This document shows, piece by piece, positions 17,247 through 26,145 of a DNA stretch of 64,000 nucleotides (the first letter of the stretch is position 1; every line of letters starts with the position of its first letter). Made by a program: the position numbers and the translations under genes. The DNA comes from Geobacter sp. (GTDB taxonomy: Bacteria > Desulfobacterota > Desulfuromonadia > Geobacterales > Geobacteraceae): contig POSG01000002.1 in the NCBI GenBank assembly GCA_003314535.1, positions 62,001-126,000 on the forward strand, in the 5' to 3' direction. The notes beneath the pieces were generated by a model. It saw nothing but the letters and a program-made list of their open reading frames with translations, had not been told where the DNA came from and searched no databases.

Positions 17247-17996
17247 ATGGGTGACAAAAACATACGTCTGAAGATAAAGCGCCAGGAAAATGCCGCGTCC
17301 GAACCCTATTGGGAGGAATTTGTCGTTCCGTATACTCCCGGGCATAACATAATTTCCGTATTGATGGAAATCCAGCGAAATCCGGTGAACTCCAAGGGCG
17401 ATAAAACCACCCCGGTAGTTTGGGAGTGCAACTGCCTTGAGGAAATATGCGGGGCGTGTACCATGCTCATAAACGGGCAGGTCAGGCAGGCTTGCTCCGC
17501 CCTGGTGGACACCATCGGAACCGACATAACCCTGGAGCCCATGTCCAAGTTTCCCACAGTCCGTGATTTGCATGTGGACCGACAGGCGATGTTCGAAGCT
17601 TTGAAAAAAGTAACTGCCTGGATACCTATCGACGGAACTTACGATATGGGTGAAGGACCTCGCATGGCGCCAAAAGACCAGGAGGAGGGATACAGGCTTG
17701 CCAAGTGCATGACTTGCGGATGCTGCATGGAGGCCTGCCCGCAGTTCAACAGCCATTCAACTTTCCTGGGACCTTCCCCCATTGCCCAGGTGCGGCTTTT
17801 CAACCTGCATCCGACCGGAGCAATGCACCGCAGGGACCGGCTTGAGACATTGATGGGCGAAGGCGGCATCGCTCAGTGCGGGAATGCCCAGAACTGTGTG
17901 AGAATGTGCCCGAAAGAAGTCCCCATCACCAAGACCCTTGCCGAGTTGAACAAGGATGTAAATCGTTACGGAATACTGGGACTGCTGAAAAAGTAG
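17247..17996 (+). CDS. frdB: Fumarate reductase/succinate dehydrogenase iron-sulfur subunit
   Basis: A 249-aa subunit carrying three clusters. The N-terminal plant-ferredoxin domain has the [2Fe-2S] cysteines in CNCLEEICGACTM and a later QACSAL; the C-terminal domain has CMTCGCCMEACP for [4Fe-4S] and CGNAQNCVRMCPKEVP for the remaining clusters. It wires FAD in FrdA to the hemes of FrdC. The ATG at 17247 is one base after the frdA stop. Confidence 0.96.
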   Translation: MGDKNIRLKIKRQENAASEPYWEEFVVPYTPGHNIISVLMEIQRNPVNSKGDKTTPVVWECNCLEEICGACTMLINGQVRQACSALVDTIGTDITLEPMSKFPTVRDLHVDRQAMFEALKKVTAWIPIDGTYDMGEGPRMAPKDQEEGYRLAKCMTCGCCMEACPQFNSHSTFLGPSPIAQVRLFNLHPTGAMHRRDRLETLMGEGGIAQCGNAQNCVRMCPKEVPITKTLAELNKDVNRYGILGLLKK

Positions 17997-18073
17997 GGGA
18001 GCTGAATACGCTCCCCACCGATACCATTTGTTGAACCATCGGACCCGGTGAACATGCACGGGGGGCATATACC

Positions 18074-18982
18074 GTGGATCTGCTATTAAACAGGCTTGAA
18101 TTTATTCTTCGCCTCCACTCCGACCAGCGCGCAGATCACATCATGGAACATCTGAAAAGGACGTTCCGTGGCGCTTTCCGAGAAAAGACCTGCAGATACG
18201 GCGGAAAATGCGAGTGTTGCGAAAGTTCCTCCATTTGCCCGTTCATGCTGGTGTTCGGGCAGACCCTGTCGGCCGATCCGGACGCTTTGAGAAAATACCA
18301 GAAGCCCCCCTTGCCTTTTGTTTTCGAACTGCGTCAGGATCCTGCCCGAATGAAACGTGGAGACTTGCTCAAGCTCAGCCTTGTCCTGGCAGGTTCGGCT
18401 ACAAACCATGTGCAGGTGATCTGCACAGCTCTTATCGATGTGTTCCAGTCATTCACAGATATATCTCTTGCTGGAATCGGCTCCGTTGATTGCTCCGGCT
18501 TTAGCAATCCACTTCTGACCGCCAATGACGGCATTTCTTTCGGAAGGCTTGCAACATTGACGGTGGAGGACATTCTTGCAGTCTCAGCCCTTCCTCCAGA
18601 TCACGTAATCCTGCACTTCCTGACACCATTGTGCATGTTGCAGGACGGAACGGCGATCAGGGAATTCTCTTTCCCCAAGTTCATCACTTCACTGCTCAGA
18701 AGGATATCGTCAATCGCTTTCTATTATGGCGGTATCGTCCTGGAACTGGATTACAAGCGATTGTCTGCTTTGAGCAGAGAAACGAGTGTCGTCGAAAGCA
18801 ATATCATTTATTCCGGCAGGACGGGAGGGAAGAAGGAAGGTTTGGTCGGGTCATGCGTTGTGACAGGCGATCTTTCTGAATTCCACCCGCTACTGCTTCT
18901 GGGGGAATACCTGCACTGCGGCAAGGGGGCGGCTTATGGCATGGGGAGTTATGAAATCGTTCGTTCTGACAGCAACGGCTGA
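18074..18982 (+). CDS. Stand-alone Cas6-like RAMP protein
   Basis: A 302-aa protein with the layout of the Cas6 pre-crRNA endoribonuclease superfamily. It has an N-terminal 'LRGAL'-like segment (FRGAFREKTC) followed by a Cys cluster (C40, C46, C48, C49, C55, ending SSSICPF) and PLPFVFEL. The second half has a ferredoxin-like repeat ending in the Gly-rich loop GKGAAYGMGSYEI (about 283-296), the RAMP signature. No cas genes or CRISPR repeats lie nearby; it follows frdB by 77 bases. The role is unknown: it may process an RNA encoded elsewhere or have been repurposed. GTG start, G-rich ribosome site. Confidence 0.82.
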   Translation: MDLLLNRLEFILRLHSDQRADHIMEHLKRTFRGAFREKTCRYGGKCECCESSSICPFMLVFGQTLSADPDALRKYQKPPLPFVFELRQDPARMKRGDLLKLSLVLAGSATNHVQVICTALIDVFQSFTDISLAGIGSVDCSGFSNPLLTANDGISFGRLATLTVEDILAVSALPPDHVILHFLTPLCMLQDGTAIREFSFPKFITSLLRRISSIAFYYGGIVLELDYKRLSALSRETSVVESNIIYSGRTGGKKEGLVGSCVVTGDLSEFHPLLLLGEYLHCGKGAAYGMGSYEIVRSDSNG

Positions 18983-19066
18983 TCTTTTCGCAGATACATA
19001 AGCAGTGTAAGTTTCTCCGGCCTTTATCAGCCATTACCAGGAGTTTCCGGGTAGAGAAAAGCATGA

Positions 19067-19107
19067 AAAAGCCAATGCCTCCGGATTTGGAGAAGGCATT
19101 GGCTTTT
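19067..19107. terminator. Bidirectional terminator between the Cas6-like gene and the coiled-coil gene
   Basis: Perfect 13-bp stem (19067-19079 with 19095-19107), extended by an inner TCC/GGA helix. T-runs follow on both strands. Confidence 0.88.
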
Positions 19108-19153
19108 AAAGAAGAAATTAGAGGGTTCGCTGCTCCGAAATCAAGGTTTGAGC

Positions 19154-19813
19154 CTACTGGATGTTCAATTCGCGCTTTTTCCGGACTATCAATTCCCTGA
19201 AAGCATCTTCAAGATATGTTGTGTCTTTGCGAACGTCCTCAGGAACACGCTGGGAATATAGTGCGCGTGCTTCCTTAATTTCGTGCGACAGTAGCTTGGC
19301 TAACGTATTGTTCCTGATTCCTTCATCCACTGCCGGGCCGTTGTACAACGCGATATCGGACACGATCAGACGCGCCAGTCGTTTGGCCTTTTCGTGAATC
19401 GGTGTTTCACGGGGTGGCGTTTTTGCCTCGGCTGCCCTGGCCTGGCCGTTTCCGACCGCGGGTGCTGTCTGCCGGGCCATTGAAGCGGACAAGCGCTCGT
19501 TTAACTGCTCAAGCCTTTGATTCAGCACTGCTTCATGCCCGTTGAGTTTCGAGGTGAGGGAATCCCTGAAACTATCCAGAGTTGTTTTCAATTCATCACG
19601 AAGCTGTGTTATCCTGAGGTCATTGTTTTGGCTGCCTTTGTCGCGTAACTGATGGAATTCTTCCTCAAGGCCTGAAATCCTCTGTCCGAGCGCTGCCATG
19701 AACTGATCAGTTTCTTCACGATGCTTCCTCGCCTGGCGGGACTGTATATTCATTACTAGCAATATTACTGCCACTGCAACAACTATCATAATATAAGGCA
19801 AATAAGTTATCAC
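19154..19813 (-). CDS. Membrane-anchored coiled-coil protein with a conserved C-terminal domain
   Basis: A 219-aa protein of unknown function: an N-terminal membrane helix (about residues 3-22), a long coiled coil (about 30-120, regular QL/LEE heptads), an Ala/Pro/Gln linker and a conserved helical C-terminal block (about 145-215: AKRLARLIVSDIALYN, then a DTTYLEDAFRELI segment). I recall similar 'ARLIVSDI.LYN' blocks attached to varied N-termini in deltaproteobacteria but know no function. GTG at 19813 has AAAGGA eight bases upstream; a GTG at 19846 would add 11 residues. Confidence 0.75.
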   Translation of the reverse strand: MITYLPYIMIVVAVAVILLVMNIQSRQARKHREETDQFMAALGQRISGLEEEFHQLRDKGSQNNDLRITQLRDELKTTLDSFRDSLTSKLNGHEAVLNQRLEQLNERLSASMARQTAPAVGNGQARAAEAKTPPRETPIHEKAKRLARLIVSDIALYNGPAVDEGIRNNTLAKLLSHEIKEARALYSQRVPEDVRKDTTYLEDAFRELIVRKKRELNIQ

Positions 19814-19909
19814 GGCACGATTTCCTTTCAAGTTTTGTGACTGCACATGAAATTGACATTCTGCAGTGAAACATGATTCTCCATGTTAATGAATCTTGCT
19901 GTTTCCTGG

Positions 19910-20455
19910 CTAAGCTAGAAAGAGGCGGCGCCATTCTTCAAAAATTGACACTTTGTGTTTTCCGTGCTTGAGCAAAGAAGCGGATATTTCGTCTACGGAC
20001 TTTTCCCTAGAGACGCTGCCTGGTTTTTTTGAATAAAAAAGATCGGCGAAACATATTATTTTTTCTGTGAGACTGATCGGAACCATTTCCCGCTTTGGAA
20101 GCGGCAAATTTTGCTGCACGATATCCTTGATCCCGATACCCACACCGATGTGGCGCTCGCAAACCAGGGCATGCACGCTTAAGCCTTCGGATTCGAGAAT
20201 ATCCCTGCCGAGAATGCCATGGCAGATGTAAGGAGCTTCTCCACGGCAGCCGATACGCGGGACGTGCGTTCTGCATACTCCGATATCATGGAGCAGCGCC
20301 GCTTCTTCTATGAGACGGAGGTCGAGGTAAGGATTTGACATGGCTTGAGCCAAAGTGACGGCTTTCCTGGCCACCAGCCGGCTGTGTTCAAGCACAATCT
20401 CAAAAGCATCGTTGTCTTGTGCGAAATGCTTCCTCAAAAGTGAAATTGCATCCAT
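19910..20455 (-). CDS. HD-domain phosphohydrolase
   Basis: A 181-aa single-domain HD protein. Metal ligands are visible in order: EHSRLVARKA (H), ALLHDIGV (HD), CHGILGRDIL (H), CERHIGVGI (H) and CFADLFYSKKPG (D). This spacing fits small HDIG nucleotidases/phosphohydrolases in which the domain spans the whole protein. The substrate is not predictable. Monocistronic with its own promoter. Confidence 0.88.
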   Translation of the reverse strand: MDAISLLRKHFAQDNDAFEIVLEHSRLVARKAVTLAQAMSNPYLDLRLIEEAALLHDIGVCRTHVPRIGCRGEAPYICHGILGRDILESEGLSVHALVCERHIGVGIGIKDIVQQNLPLPKREMVPISLTEKIICFADLFYSKKPGSVSREKSVDEISASLLKHGKHKVSIFEEWRRLFLA

Positions 20456-20485
20456 TGCTTATCCTCGACTATAATTGAGCGTATT

Positions 20486-20512
20486 ATTATACCGTCCGCC
20501 GGCAAGTGTCAA
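20486..20512 (-). promoter_or_regulatory. Promoter of the HD-domain gene
   Basis: Minus-strand TTGACA (20507-20512) and TATAAT (20486-20491) with a 15-bp spacer; a TAATAA two bases on would restore 17 bp. Confidence 0.6.
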
Positions 20513-20646
20513 CTTGCATTCTCATAAACAGGATGTTTCAGGGTTGTGAAGCCATACTACGGAACTGGGCGGAAACTTTCGGATAAACCGTTTATATCCT
20601 GCATCTCCCCAGCCAAGTCTGATGACTTTCAAGAAGGAGATTTTAG

Positions 20647-20970
20647 TTGCGAATTAATGAAACCGATATCAGGATCGAGTATTTCAGAGGTCATGGCCCT
20701 GGAGGGCAGCACAGGAATGTCACGGATTCCGCCGTGAGAATACGCCATATCCCAACCGGGATAGTGGTTCAGGCTAGCGAAAGACGATCCCAATCGCAAA
20801 ACCGTGCCCTTGCCATGGAACGGCTTCGACAGGCCCTTGTAAAGAGAAGCCGTGTCGCCAGGAAGAGGATTCCTTCATCCGTTCCTCTCCGTGAAAAGGA
20901 GAAGCGCATTGCAGAGAAGCATCGAGACTCTGAAAAAAAGAAACTTCGTGATGTCCGCAACGCGGAGTGA
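20647..20970 (+). CDS. GGQ-motif class I release-factor-like protein (ArfB/PrfH-like)
   Basis: A 107-aa protein consisting of the catalytic domain of class I peptide release factors. The GGQ loop is [22 protein letters not shown] (the Gln hydrolyses peptidyl-tRNA), followed by [17 protein letters not shown] and a Lys/Arg-rich tail ([19 protein letters not shown]) like the ribosome-anchoring tail of ArfB. There is no codon-recognition domain, so a rescue role on stalled ribosomes is inferred. TTG start with GAAGGAG about 8 bases upstream. Confidence 0.88.
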   Translation: MRINETDIRIEYFRGHGPGGQHRNVTDSAVRIRHIPTGIVVQASERRSQSQNRALAMERLRQALVKRSRVARKRIPSSVPLREKEKRIAEKHRDSEKKKLRDVRNAE

Positions 20971-21009
20971 GGAATATATCTGAGTATAGGAAGTAGAAGG
21001 GCTCTTTTC
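20971..21009. other. Start of the comEB upstream region
   Basis: About 190 bases separate the release-factor-like gene from comEB (20971-21160). Apart from the promoter candidate at 21010 nothing is evident. Confidence 0.4.
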
Positions 21010-21039
21010 TTGACCTTCAAGGATAATATGGTCTATTCT
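21010..21039 (+). promoter_or_regulatory. Putative promoter of the comEB-nrdR-rib operon
   Basis: TTGACC (21010-21015), 18-bp spacer, TATTCT (21034-21039). No NrdR-box pair or FMN riboswitch was recognised in the following leader. Confidence 0.4.
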
Positions 21040-21160
21040 GTTCAACTCAGTTATAGTTCACGGTCAGGTATTTCATGTAAGTATCATGTAAATCTGATAT
21101 CTTGGGAGAGGAAGTCGGGCAATCCTAGGGGAGACACAATTTCATATCAAGTGGAGAGTC

Positions 21161-21634
21161 ATGGAAAGACCGGGGTGGGATCAATATTTCATGGAAATTA
21201 CCAGAATAGTGGCACGCAGGTCAACTTGCCTGAGGAGGCAGGTGGGAGCATTGCTGGTAAAGGACAGGAATATCCTGGCTTCCGGCTATAACGGCGCTCC
21301 ATCCGGCATTGCCCATTGTCTCGATGTCGGTTGCCTGAGGGAAAGGCTCTCCGTTCAACCGGGAGAACGCCATGAACTGTGCCGCGGGCTTCACGCGGAG
21401 CAGAACGCCATAATTCAGGCAGCGAAACACGGCACAAACATAAACGGTTCTACTCTCTACTGCACAACCCTGCCGTGTGGCATCTGCACTAAAATGCTGA
21501 TCAATGCCGGAATCATGCGCATTGTATACGAAGAAGGGTATCCAGACCCGCTTGCAGGCGAAATGGTTGATGAGGCTGGAATTGAAGTTGTCAAGACGGC
21601 TTGCAGACCCCAGGGGAAAACGGAGGAAGCATGA
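21161..21634 (+). CDS. comEB: Deoxycytidylate (dCMP) deaminase
   Basis: A 157-aa zinc deaminase converting dCMP to dUMP for dTMP synthesis. It has GAL(L)[17 protein letters not shown], the zinc/catalytic HAE in GLHAEQNAI and the Cys pair in [11 protein letters not shown] further Cys/His set in HCLDVGC...HELC is typical of the family. Its stop overlaps the nrdR ATG (ATGA), linking dNTP supply to the ribonucleotide-reductase regulator. Confidence 0.93.
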   Translation: MERPGWDQYFMEITRIVARRSTCLRRQVGALLVKDRNILASGYNGAPSGIAHCLDVGCLRERLSVQPGERHELCRGLHAEQNAIIQAAKHGTNINGSTLYCTTLPCGICTKMLINAGIMRIVYEEGYPDPLAGEMVDEAGIEVVKTACRPQGKTEEA

Positions 21635-22092
21635 GGTGCCCTTTCTGCCTGAATCCCAACAGCAAGGTTGTGGATTCACGGCCTGACAAGGAAGGATCGT
21701 CCATCCGCAGGCGCAGGGAATGCGAGGTTTGCGGAAAACGTTTCACATCGCACGAGAGGGTCGAGGAGATCCTGCCAATGGTGCTCAAAAAAGACGGGCG
21801 ACGCGAGCCGTTCGATCGTTTGAAGCTTATTGCCGGGATCAAGAAAGCATGCGAGAAGCGCCCGGTTTCAGTTGAGACAATAGAGAAATTGGTGGATCGG
21901 CTTGAAACCAGGCTCCAAGAGGGCCAGGAACGGGAAGTGCCCACAACCACCATCGGAGAACTGGTTATGGCGGAGCTGCACGAGATTGACGAGGTCGCCT
22001 ACGTCCGGTTTGCATCGGTTTACCGATCGTTCAAGGATATCAATGAATTCATGGATGAACTACAGGATCTCCTCAAAGGCTCGCGCTCCTGA
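21631..22092 (+). CDS. nrdR: Transcriptional repressor NrdR
   Basis: A 153-aa regulator with an N-terminal zinc ribbon (MRCPFC...[10 protein letters not shown]) and an ATP-cone domain (about 45-135; [13 protein letters not shown]). It senses ATP/dATP and represses ribonucleotide reductase genes. The ATG at 21631 is preceded by GGAGG and overlaps the comEB stop. The neighbours nrdR-ribD-...-ribH-nusB are a widely conserved order. Confidence 0.96.
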   Translation: MRCPFCLNPNSKVVDSRPDKEGSSIRRRRECEVCGKRFTSHERVEEILPMVLKKDGRREPFDRLKLIAGIKKACEKRPVSVETIEKLVDRLETRLQEGQEREVPTTTIGELVMAELHEIDEVAYVRFASVYRSFKDINEFMDELQDLLKGSRS

Positions 22093-22128
22093 TTTGATTC
22101 TTTCCAGCATCGGAGGCACCACATAGTC

Positions 22129-23244
22129 ATGGTTGAAATGGACATGAGGATGATGAGACGGTCAATTAGCCTTGCGCGACACGGTGTGGGCAGGACCTCT
22201 CCCAATCCTGTTGTCGGCTGCGTGATTGTCAAGGACGGGCGAATAGTAGGTGAAGGATGGCACAGGAAAGCAGGGACCGCTCATGCAGAAGTGCACGCTC
22301 TTGCTCAGGCGGGTGACCTCGCGCGAGGAGCGGACGTTTATGTGACACTGGAGCCCTGCTCCCACTACGGCCGGACGCCGCCTTGTGCCAATGCCCTCGT
22401 TGATTCGATGGTTTCCCGAGTGTTCGTGGGAATGCGTGACCCCAATCCTCTTGTATCGGGCAGGGGTATCGAGAAGCTTAGAACAGCCGGAATTGAAGTC
22501 CGTTGCGGTATTCTGGAACGGGAATGCATTCGCTTGAATGAACCATTCATCAAGCATGTGACCAGCGGCATGCCTTTCGTAACCCTGAAAAGCGCCATGA
22601 CCCTGGACGGTAAAACTGCAACTTCAATTGGCGAATCGAAGTGGATAACAAACGAATTATCGAGGAGATATGTCCATAAACTTCGAGCAGTGGTCGATGC
22701 CGTAATGGTGGGAGTTGGAACTGTTCTCGCGGACAATCCGCAATTGAATTGCAGATTGCCCCGGAGGGCGAAAGACCCTTTACGGATAATCGTCGACAGC
22801 AGGCTCAGGACACCGCCGGATTCGAAAGTCCTGAGCCGCGAAATGTCGGGAAACACAATGATCGCAACCATTGAGAAAGATCCGGCCAGGTTTTCCTGGC
22901 TCGAGAAGCTTGGCGTTAGGGTGCTGGTTTGTGCGGAGAGGAGCGGAAGGGTTGATCTGATGGACATGTTTAAAAGGCTTGGTTCCTGCGGAATCCAATC
23001 AGTCCTGCTCGAGGGTGGAAGATCCCTTGCTTCGGCGGCGCTTCATGAAGGCCTGATCGACAAGTTTCTCCTTTTCTACGCGCCGAAAGTGCTGGGTGGA
23101 GAAGACGGTTTCGGACTATTTTCAGGAAAAGGCATAGAGAAGATGGATTCTGCGGTAACATTGAAAAACATCGCTGTAAGGCGTTTCGGAGAGGATATTA
23201 TGGTCGAAGCCTACCCGGAGAAATCATGTTTACCGGTCTTATAG
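22129..23244 (+). CDS. ribD: Bifunctional riboflavin biosynthesis deaminase/reductase
   Basis: A 371-aa enzyme for steps two and three of riboflavin synthesis. The N-terminal deaminase (about 1-145) has zinc ligands in HAEVHAL and PCSHYGRTPPC; the C-terminal NADPH reductase (about 146-365) has TLKSAMTLDGKTAT, VMVGVGTVLADNP and LEGGRSLASAAL. The start follows nrdR by 36 bases; several in-frame ATGs (22129, 22141) are possible. The 3' end overlaps ribE by 19 bases. Confidence 0.96.
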   Translation: MVEMDMRMMRRSISLARHGVGRTSPNPVVGCVIVKDGRIVGEGWHRKAGTAHAEVHALAQAGDLARGADVYVTLEPCSHYGRTPPCANALVDSMVSRVFVGMRDPNPLVSGRGIEKLRTAGIEVRCGILERECIRLNEPFIKHVTSGMPFVTLKSAMTLDGKTATSIGESKWITNELSRRYVHKLRAVVDAVMVGVGTVLADNPQLNCRLPRRAKDPLRIIVDSRLRTPPDSKVLSREMSGNTMIATIEKDPARFSWLEKLGVRVLVCAERSGRVDLMDMFKRLGSCGIQSVLLEGGRSLASAALHEGLIDKFLLFYAPKVLGGEDGFGLFSGKGIEKMDSAVTLKNIAVRRFGEDIMVEAYPEKSCLPVL

Positions 23245-23873
23245 AAGACATCGGAAAAGTCCTGCGGCTGGAACGGACAGGTGCGGGGGCAAGACTGGTG
23301 GCATCATGCGGGCTGCCTCTCGAAGAGATCCGTATCGGCGACTCCGTGGCAGTAAACGGCGCATGCCTGACGGTAGTGGGAAAGGACACTGGATGCATTT
23401 CATTCGACGTGTCTCCGGAAACGGTAACCAGGACCACTCTGGGTCGACTTCGCCCCGGAGCGTACGTGAACCTGGAACGGGCGCTCCGCCTTGGCGACAG
23501 ATTGGGGGGGCACCTGGTCAGTGGACATGTGGACTGCATGGCAGTCATTTCCGGTTCTCGGGAGGATTCCTCCAACCTGATCGTTTCATTCCGCATCCCG
23601 GAAAAATTTTCACGTTACCTTATCGAAAAGGGATCGGTTGCCATTGATGGCATAAGCCTTACCGTAAACGAAATTGAAGGAGATGTCTTCTCGGTTAACA
23701 TTATCCCACACACAGCACAACAGACCACACTGCATCTGAAACGTCAGGGTGGCGAAGTCAACGTTGAAACCGACCTCATTGGAAAGTACATTGAGAGGCT
23801 TCTCGGCCCAGCCAGGGAAAAAGGACGGGACGGGGTTTCAATGGAACTTCTTGCGAAAAACGGCTTTTTGTGA
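23226..23873 (+). CDS. ribE: Riboflavin synthase alpha subunit
   Basis: A 215-aa enzyme of two tandem lumazine-binding barrels that dismutates two 6,7-dimethyl-8-ribityllumazines to riboflavin. The start MFTGLIEDIG is canonical, with the repeat boundary near RLGGHLVSGHVDC and the second copy ending with the trimerising helix NVETDLIGKYIERLL. It overlaps ribD by 19 bases, implying coupled translation. Confidence 0.96.
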   Translation: MFTGLIEDIGKVLRLERTGAGARLVASCGLPLEEIRIGDSVAVNGACLTVVGKDTGCISFDVSPETVTRTTLGRLRPGAYVNLERALRLGDRLGGHLVSGHVDCMAVISGSREDSSNLIVSFRIPEKFSRYLIEKGSVAIDGISLTVNEIEGDVFSVNIIPHTAQQTTLHLKRQGGEVNVETDLIGKYIERLLGPAREKGRDGVSMELLAKNGFL

Positions 23874-23921
23874 GATATAGAACATTTGCGATAATTCCTA
23901 CATGCGAGGACCAGAAAAATC

Positions 23922-25124
23922 ATGCCGGTTGCAACAATAGAAACAGCACTGGAAGAGATCAGACAGGGCAGGATGGTCATCCTCGTTGATGACGAGGACA
24001 GGGAAAACGAGGGTGATCTGACCATGGCAGCGGAGATGGTGACTCCTGAAGCCATTAATTTCATGGCAAAATACGGCCGTGGCCTCATCTGTCTTGCAAT
24101 GACCGCTGAAAAGTGCGACCAGCTCAGATTGCCGCCGATGGTTCATAACAACACCTCGGCTTTCAGCACTGCCTTCACTGTATCGATAGAAGCAAAGAAA
24201 GGTGTCACCACCGGCATTTCGGCAGCGGACAGGGCACACACCATCCTGACTGCCGTAGATGACAATACTCTTCCGGAAGATCTTGCCCGCCCCGGGCACG
24301 TTTTCCCCTTGCGCGCGCGGGCAGGCGGAGTACTGGTACGCACCGGGCAGACCGAAGGGTCGGTTGATCTTGCCCGGCTAGCCGGTATGAAACCGGCAGG
24401 GGTCATCTGCGAAATCATGAACGATGACGGAACAATGGCCCGCATGCCGCAACTCAAGAAATTTGCCAAGGAACACGGTCTGAAAATCTGTACGGTTGCC
24501 GACCTGATTGCCTACAGGATGAAGCATGAAACACTTGTAAAAAAAGCCGCCGAGGTGATGCTGCCGACGAAATTCGGCGATTTCAAGGCAATCGTGTTTG
24601 ACAATGCGGTGGACCATCTTGAACACCTGGCACTGGTCAAAGGAGAGATCAAGGGAGACGATCACCTGCTTGTCAGGGTACATTCAGAGTGCCTGACCGG
24701 TGATGTTTTCGGGAGCTGCCGCTGTGACTGCGGTGACCAGCTCCAGCGCGCCATGGAAATGATAGAATCGGAGGGGAAGGGCATAATACTCTACATGCGC
24801 CAGGAAGGCCGTGGGATAGGCCTGACCAATAAACTTCGTGCATACGCGCTGCAGGACCAGGGAAAGGACACGGTGGAAGCAAATATCGAGCTTGGTTTCA
24901 AGGATGACTTGCGGGATTACGGAATCGGCGCCCAGATCCTCGTGCTGCTGGGTGCGAAAAAGATCCGCCTGATGACCAACAACCCGAAAAAAATGGTCGG
25001 ACTTGAGGGGTACGGAATCGACATAGTGGAGAGGGTGCCGCTCGAGATCGAAGCCACCGTGTGCAACATGAAATATCTCCAGACCAAGAGAGAGAAGATG
25101 GGACATCTGCTCGAGAATGTCTGA
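23922..25124 (+). CDS. ribBA: 3,4-dihydroxy-2-butanone-4-phosphate synthase / GTP cyclohydrolase II
   Basis: A 400-aa fusion supplying both precursors of riboflavin. The N-terminal RibB domain (about 1-200) has [15 protein letters not shown]-like [13 protein letters not shown] and [10 protein letters not shown]; the RibA domain (about 205-398) has the zinc cysteines in [21 protein letters not shown] and [13 protein letters not shown] with the active-site Arg. All key residues are present, so both activities are expected. Confidence 0.97.
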   Translation: MPVATIETALEEIRQGRMVILVDDEDRENEGDLTMAAEMVTPEAINFMAKYGRGLICLAMTAEKCDQLRLPPMVHNNTSAFSTAFTVSIEAKKGVTTGISAADRAHTILTAVDDNTLPEDLARPGHVFPLRARAGGVLVRTGQTEGSVDLARLAGMKPAGVICEIMNDDGTMARMPQLKKFAKEHGLKICTVADLIAYRMKHETLVKKAAEVMLPTKFGDFKAIVFDNAVDHLEHLALVKGEIKGDDHLLVRVHSECLTGDVFGSCRCDCGDQLQRAMEMIESEGKGIILYMRQEGRGIGLTNKLRAYALQDQGKDTVEANIELGFKDDLRDYGIGAQILVLLGAKKIRLMTNNPKKMVGLEGYGIDIVERVPLEIEATVCNMKYLQTKREKMGHLLENV

Positions 25125-25206
25125 AGCGTTATGGGAGCTGAAAGGACGCTACCGGAGTTAAATACCCGGAAATGCCAGAGAAGGATACTTTACCGGAGAG
25201 TGCAAC

Positions 25207-25674
25207 ATGCCCAACTACATAGAAGGAAATCTTGAAGCAGCGGGACTTTCATTCGGCATACTTGTAAGTCGTTTTAACAGTTTCATTAGTGAACGGCTTC
25301 TGGAGGGAGCGCTTGACGCATTGATACGCCATGGCGCGGATGATGGAAAGATCGATGTGGCCCGTGTGCCCGGTGCGTTTGAAATACCTCTTGCCGCCCG
25401 GAAAATGGCAGCGTCCGGCAAATATGACGCCGTTATCTGCCTCGGCGCAGTAATCAGGGGGGCAACTCCGCACTTCGACTACGTTGCCGCCGAAGTGTCC
25501 AAGGGTGTGGCACATGTCTCTCTGGACAGCGGTGTACCGGTCATATTCGGGGTCCTTACTACCGACAGCATCGAGCAGGCAATTGAGCGCGCCGGCACAA
25601 AGGCTGGCAATAAAGGGTTTGATGCCGCGATGTCGGCCATCGAGATTGCAAATCTCTTGAAAAGGCTGGCATAG
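25207..25674 (+). CDS. ribH: 6,7-dimethyl-8-ribityllumazine synthase
   Basis: A 155-aa lumazine synthase that condenses the RibD and RibB products and usually forms icosahedral 60-mers. Motifs: [47 protein letters not shown] (catalytic His), and [28 protein letters not shown]. It ends two bases before the nusB start. Confidence 0.97.
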   Translation: MPNYIEGNLEAAGLSFGILVSRFNSFISERLLEGALDALIRHGADDGKIDVARVPGAFEIPLAARKMAASGKYDAVICLGAVIRGATPHFDYVAAEVSKGVAHVSLDSGVPVIFGVLTTDSIEQAIERAGTKAGNKGFDAAMSAIEIANLLKRLA

Positions 25675-25676
25675 AG

Positions 25677-26114
25677 GTGGGCGCCAGAAGACTGGGCCGT
25701 GAACTGGCTCTGCAGATGCTGTACGCACTGGATATGAACCCGTGGGAAGAACACCCGGCGATACCAAGGGAGCCAGACGCGGCGACAAAATCCTACGAAT
25801 CCCTCGACTTTGCCGAGGAACTGGTCAAAGGTGTGAGGGAAAAGCGTGAAGAGATCGACTCGAAGATTGCGGGCAAATCGAAAAACTGGTCGATTGCACG
25901 CATGTCACGCGTTGACTTGAACATTCTGCGGTTGGCAATATTCGAACTGCTGTTCCGCGCAGACATACCCAGGAACGTTACCATCAATGAAGCAGTGGAA
26001 ATAGCGAAGAAATTCGGGACCGAAGATTCACCGGCATTTGTAAACGGCATCCTTGACGAAGTCGCGGCCGGCATGGATGGCGAGAAAAGTTCCGAAACGG
26101 TCTCCGGGGAATGA
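25677..26114 (+). CDS. nusB: Transcription antitermination factor NusB
   Basis: A 145-aa all-alpha RNA-binding protein acting in rRNA antitermination. The [18 protein letters not shown] start and ITIN-like [30 protein letters not shown] end are diagnostic. GTG start two bases after the ribH stop, with no strong ribosome site, so reinitiation is likely. The last residues ([11 protein letters not shown]) are a short acidic extension. Confidence 0.95.
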   Translation: MGARRLGRELALQMLYALDMNPWEEHPAIPREPDAATKSYESLDFAEELVKGVREKREEIDSKIAGKSKNWSIARMSRVDLNILRLAIFELLFRADIPRNVTINEAVEIAKKFGTEDSPAFVNGILDEVAAGMDGEKSSETVSGE

Positions 26115-26145
26115 TCTTTACCATGTCATTATAATGCGAGGTGTT

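Noticed and set aside
18983-19153. CRISPR repeat array next to the Cas6-like gene
   Set aside because: Only one inverted repeat (a terminator) is present; there are no regularly spaced direct repeats.
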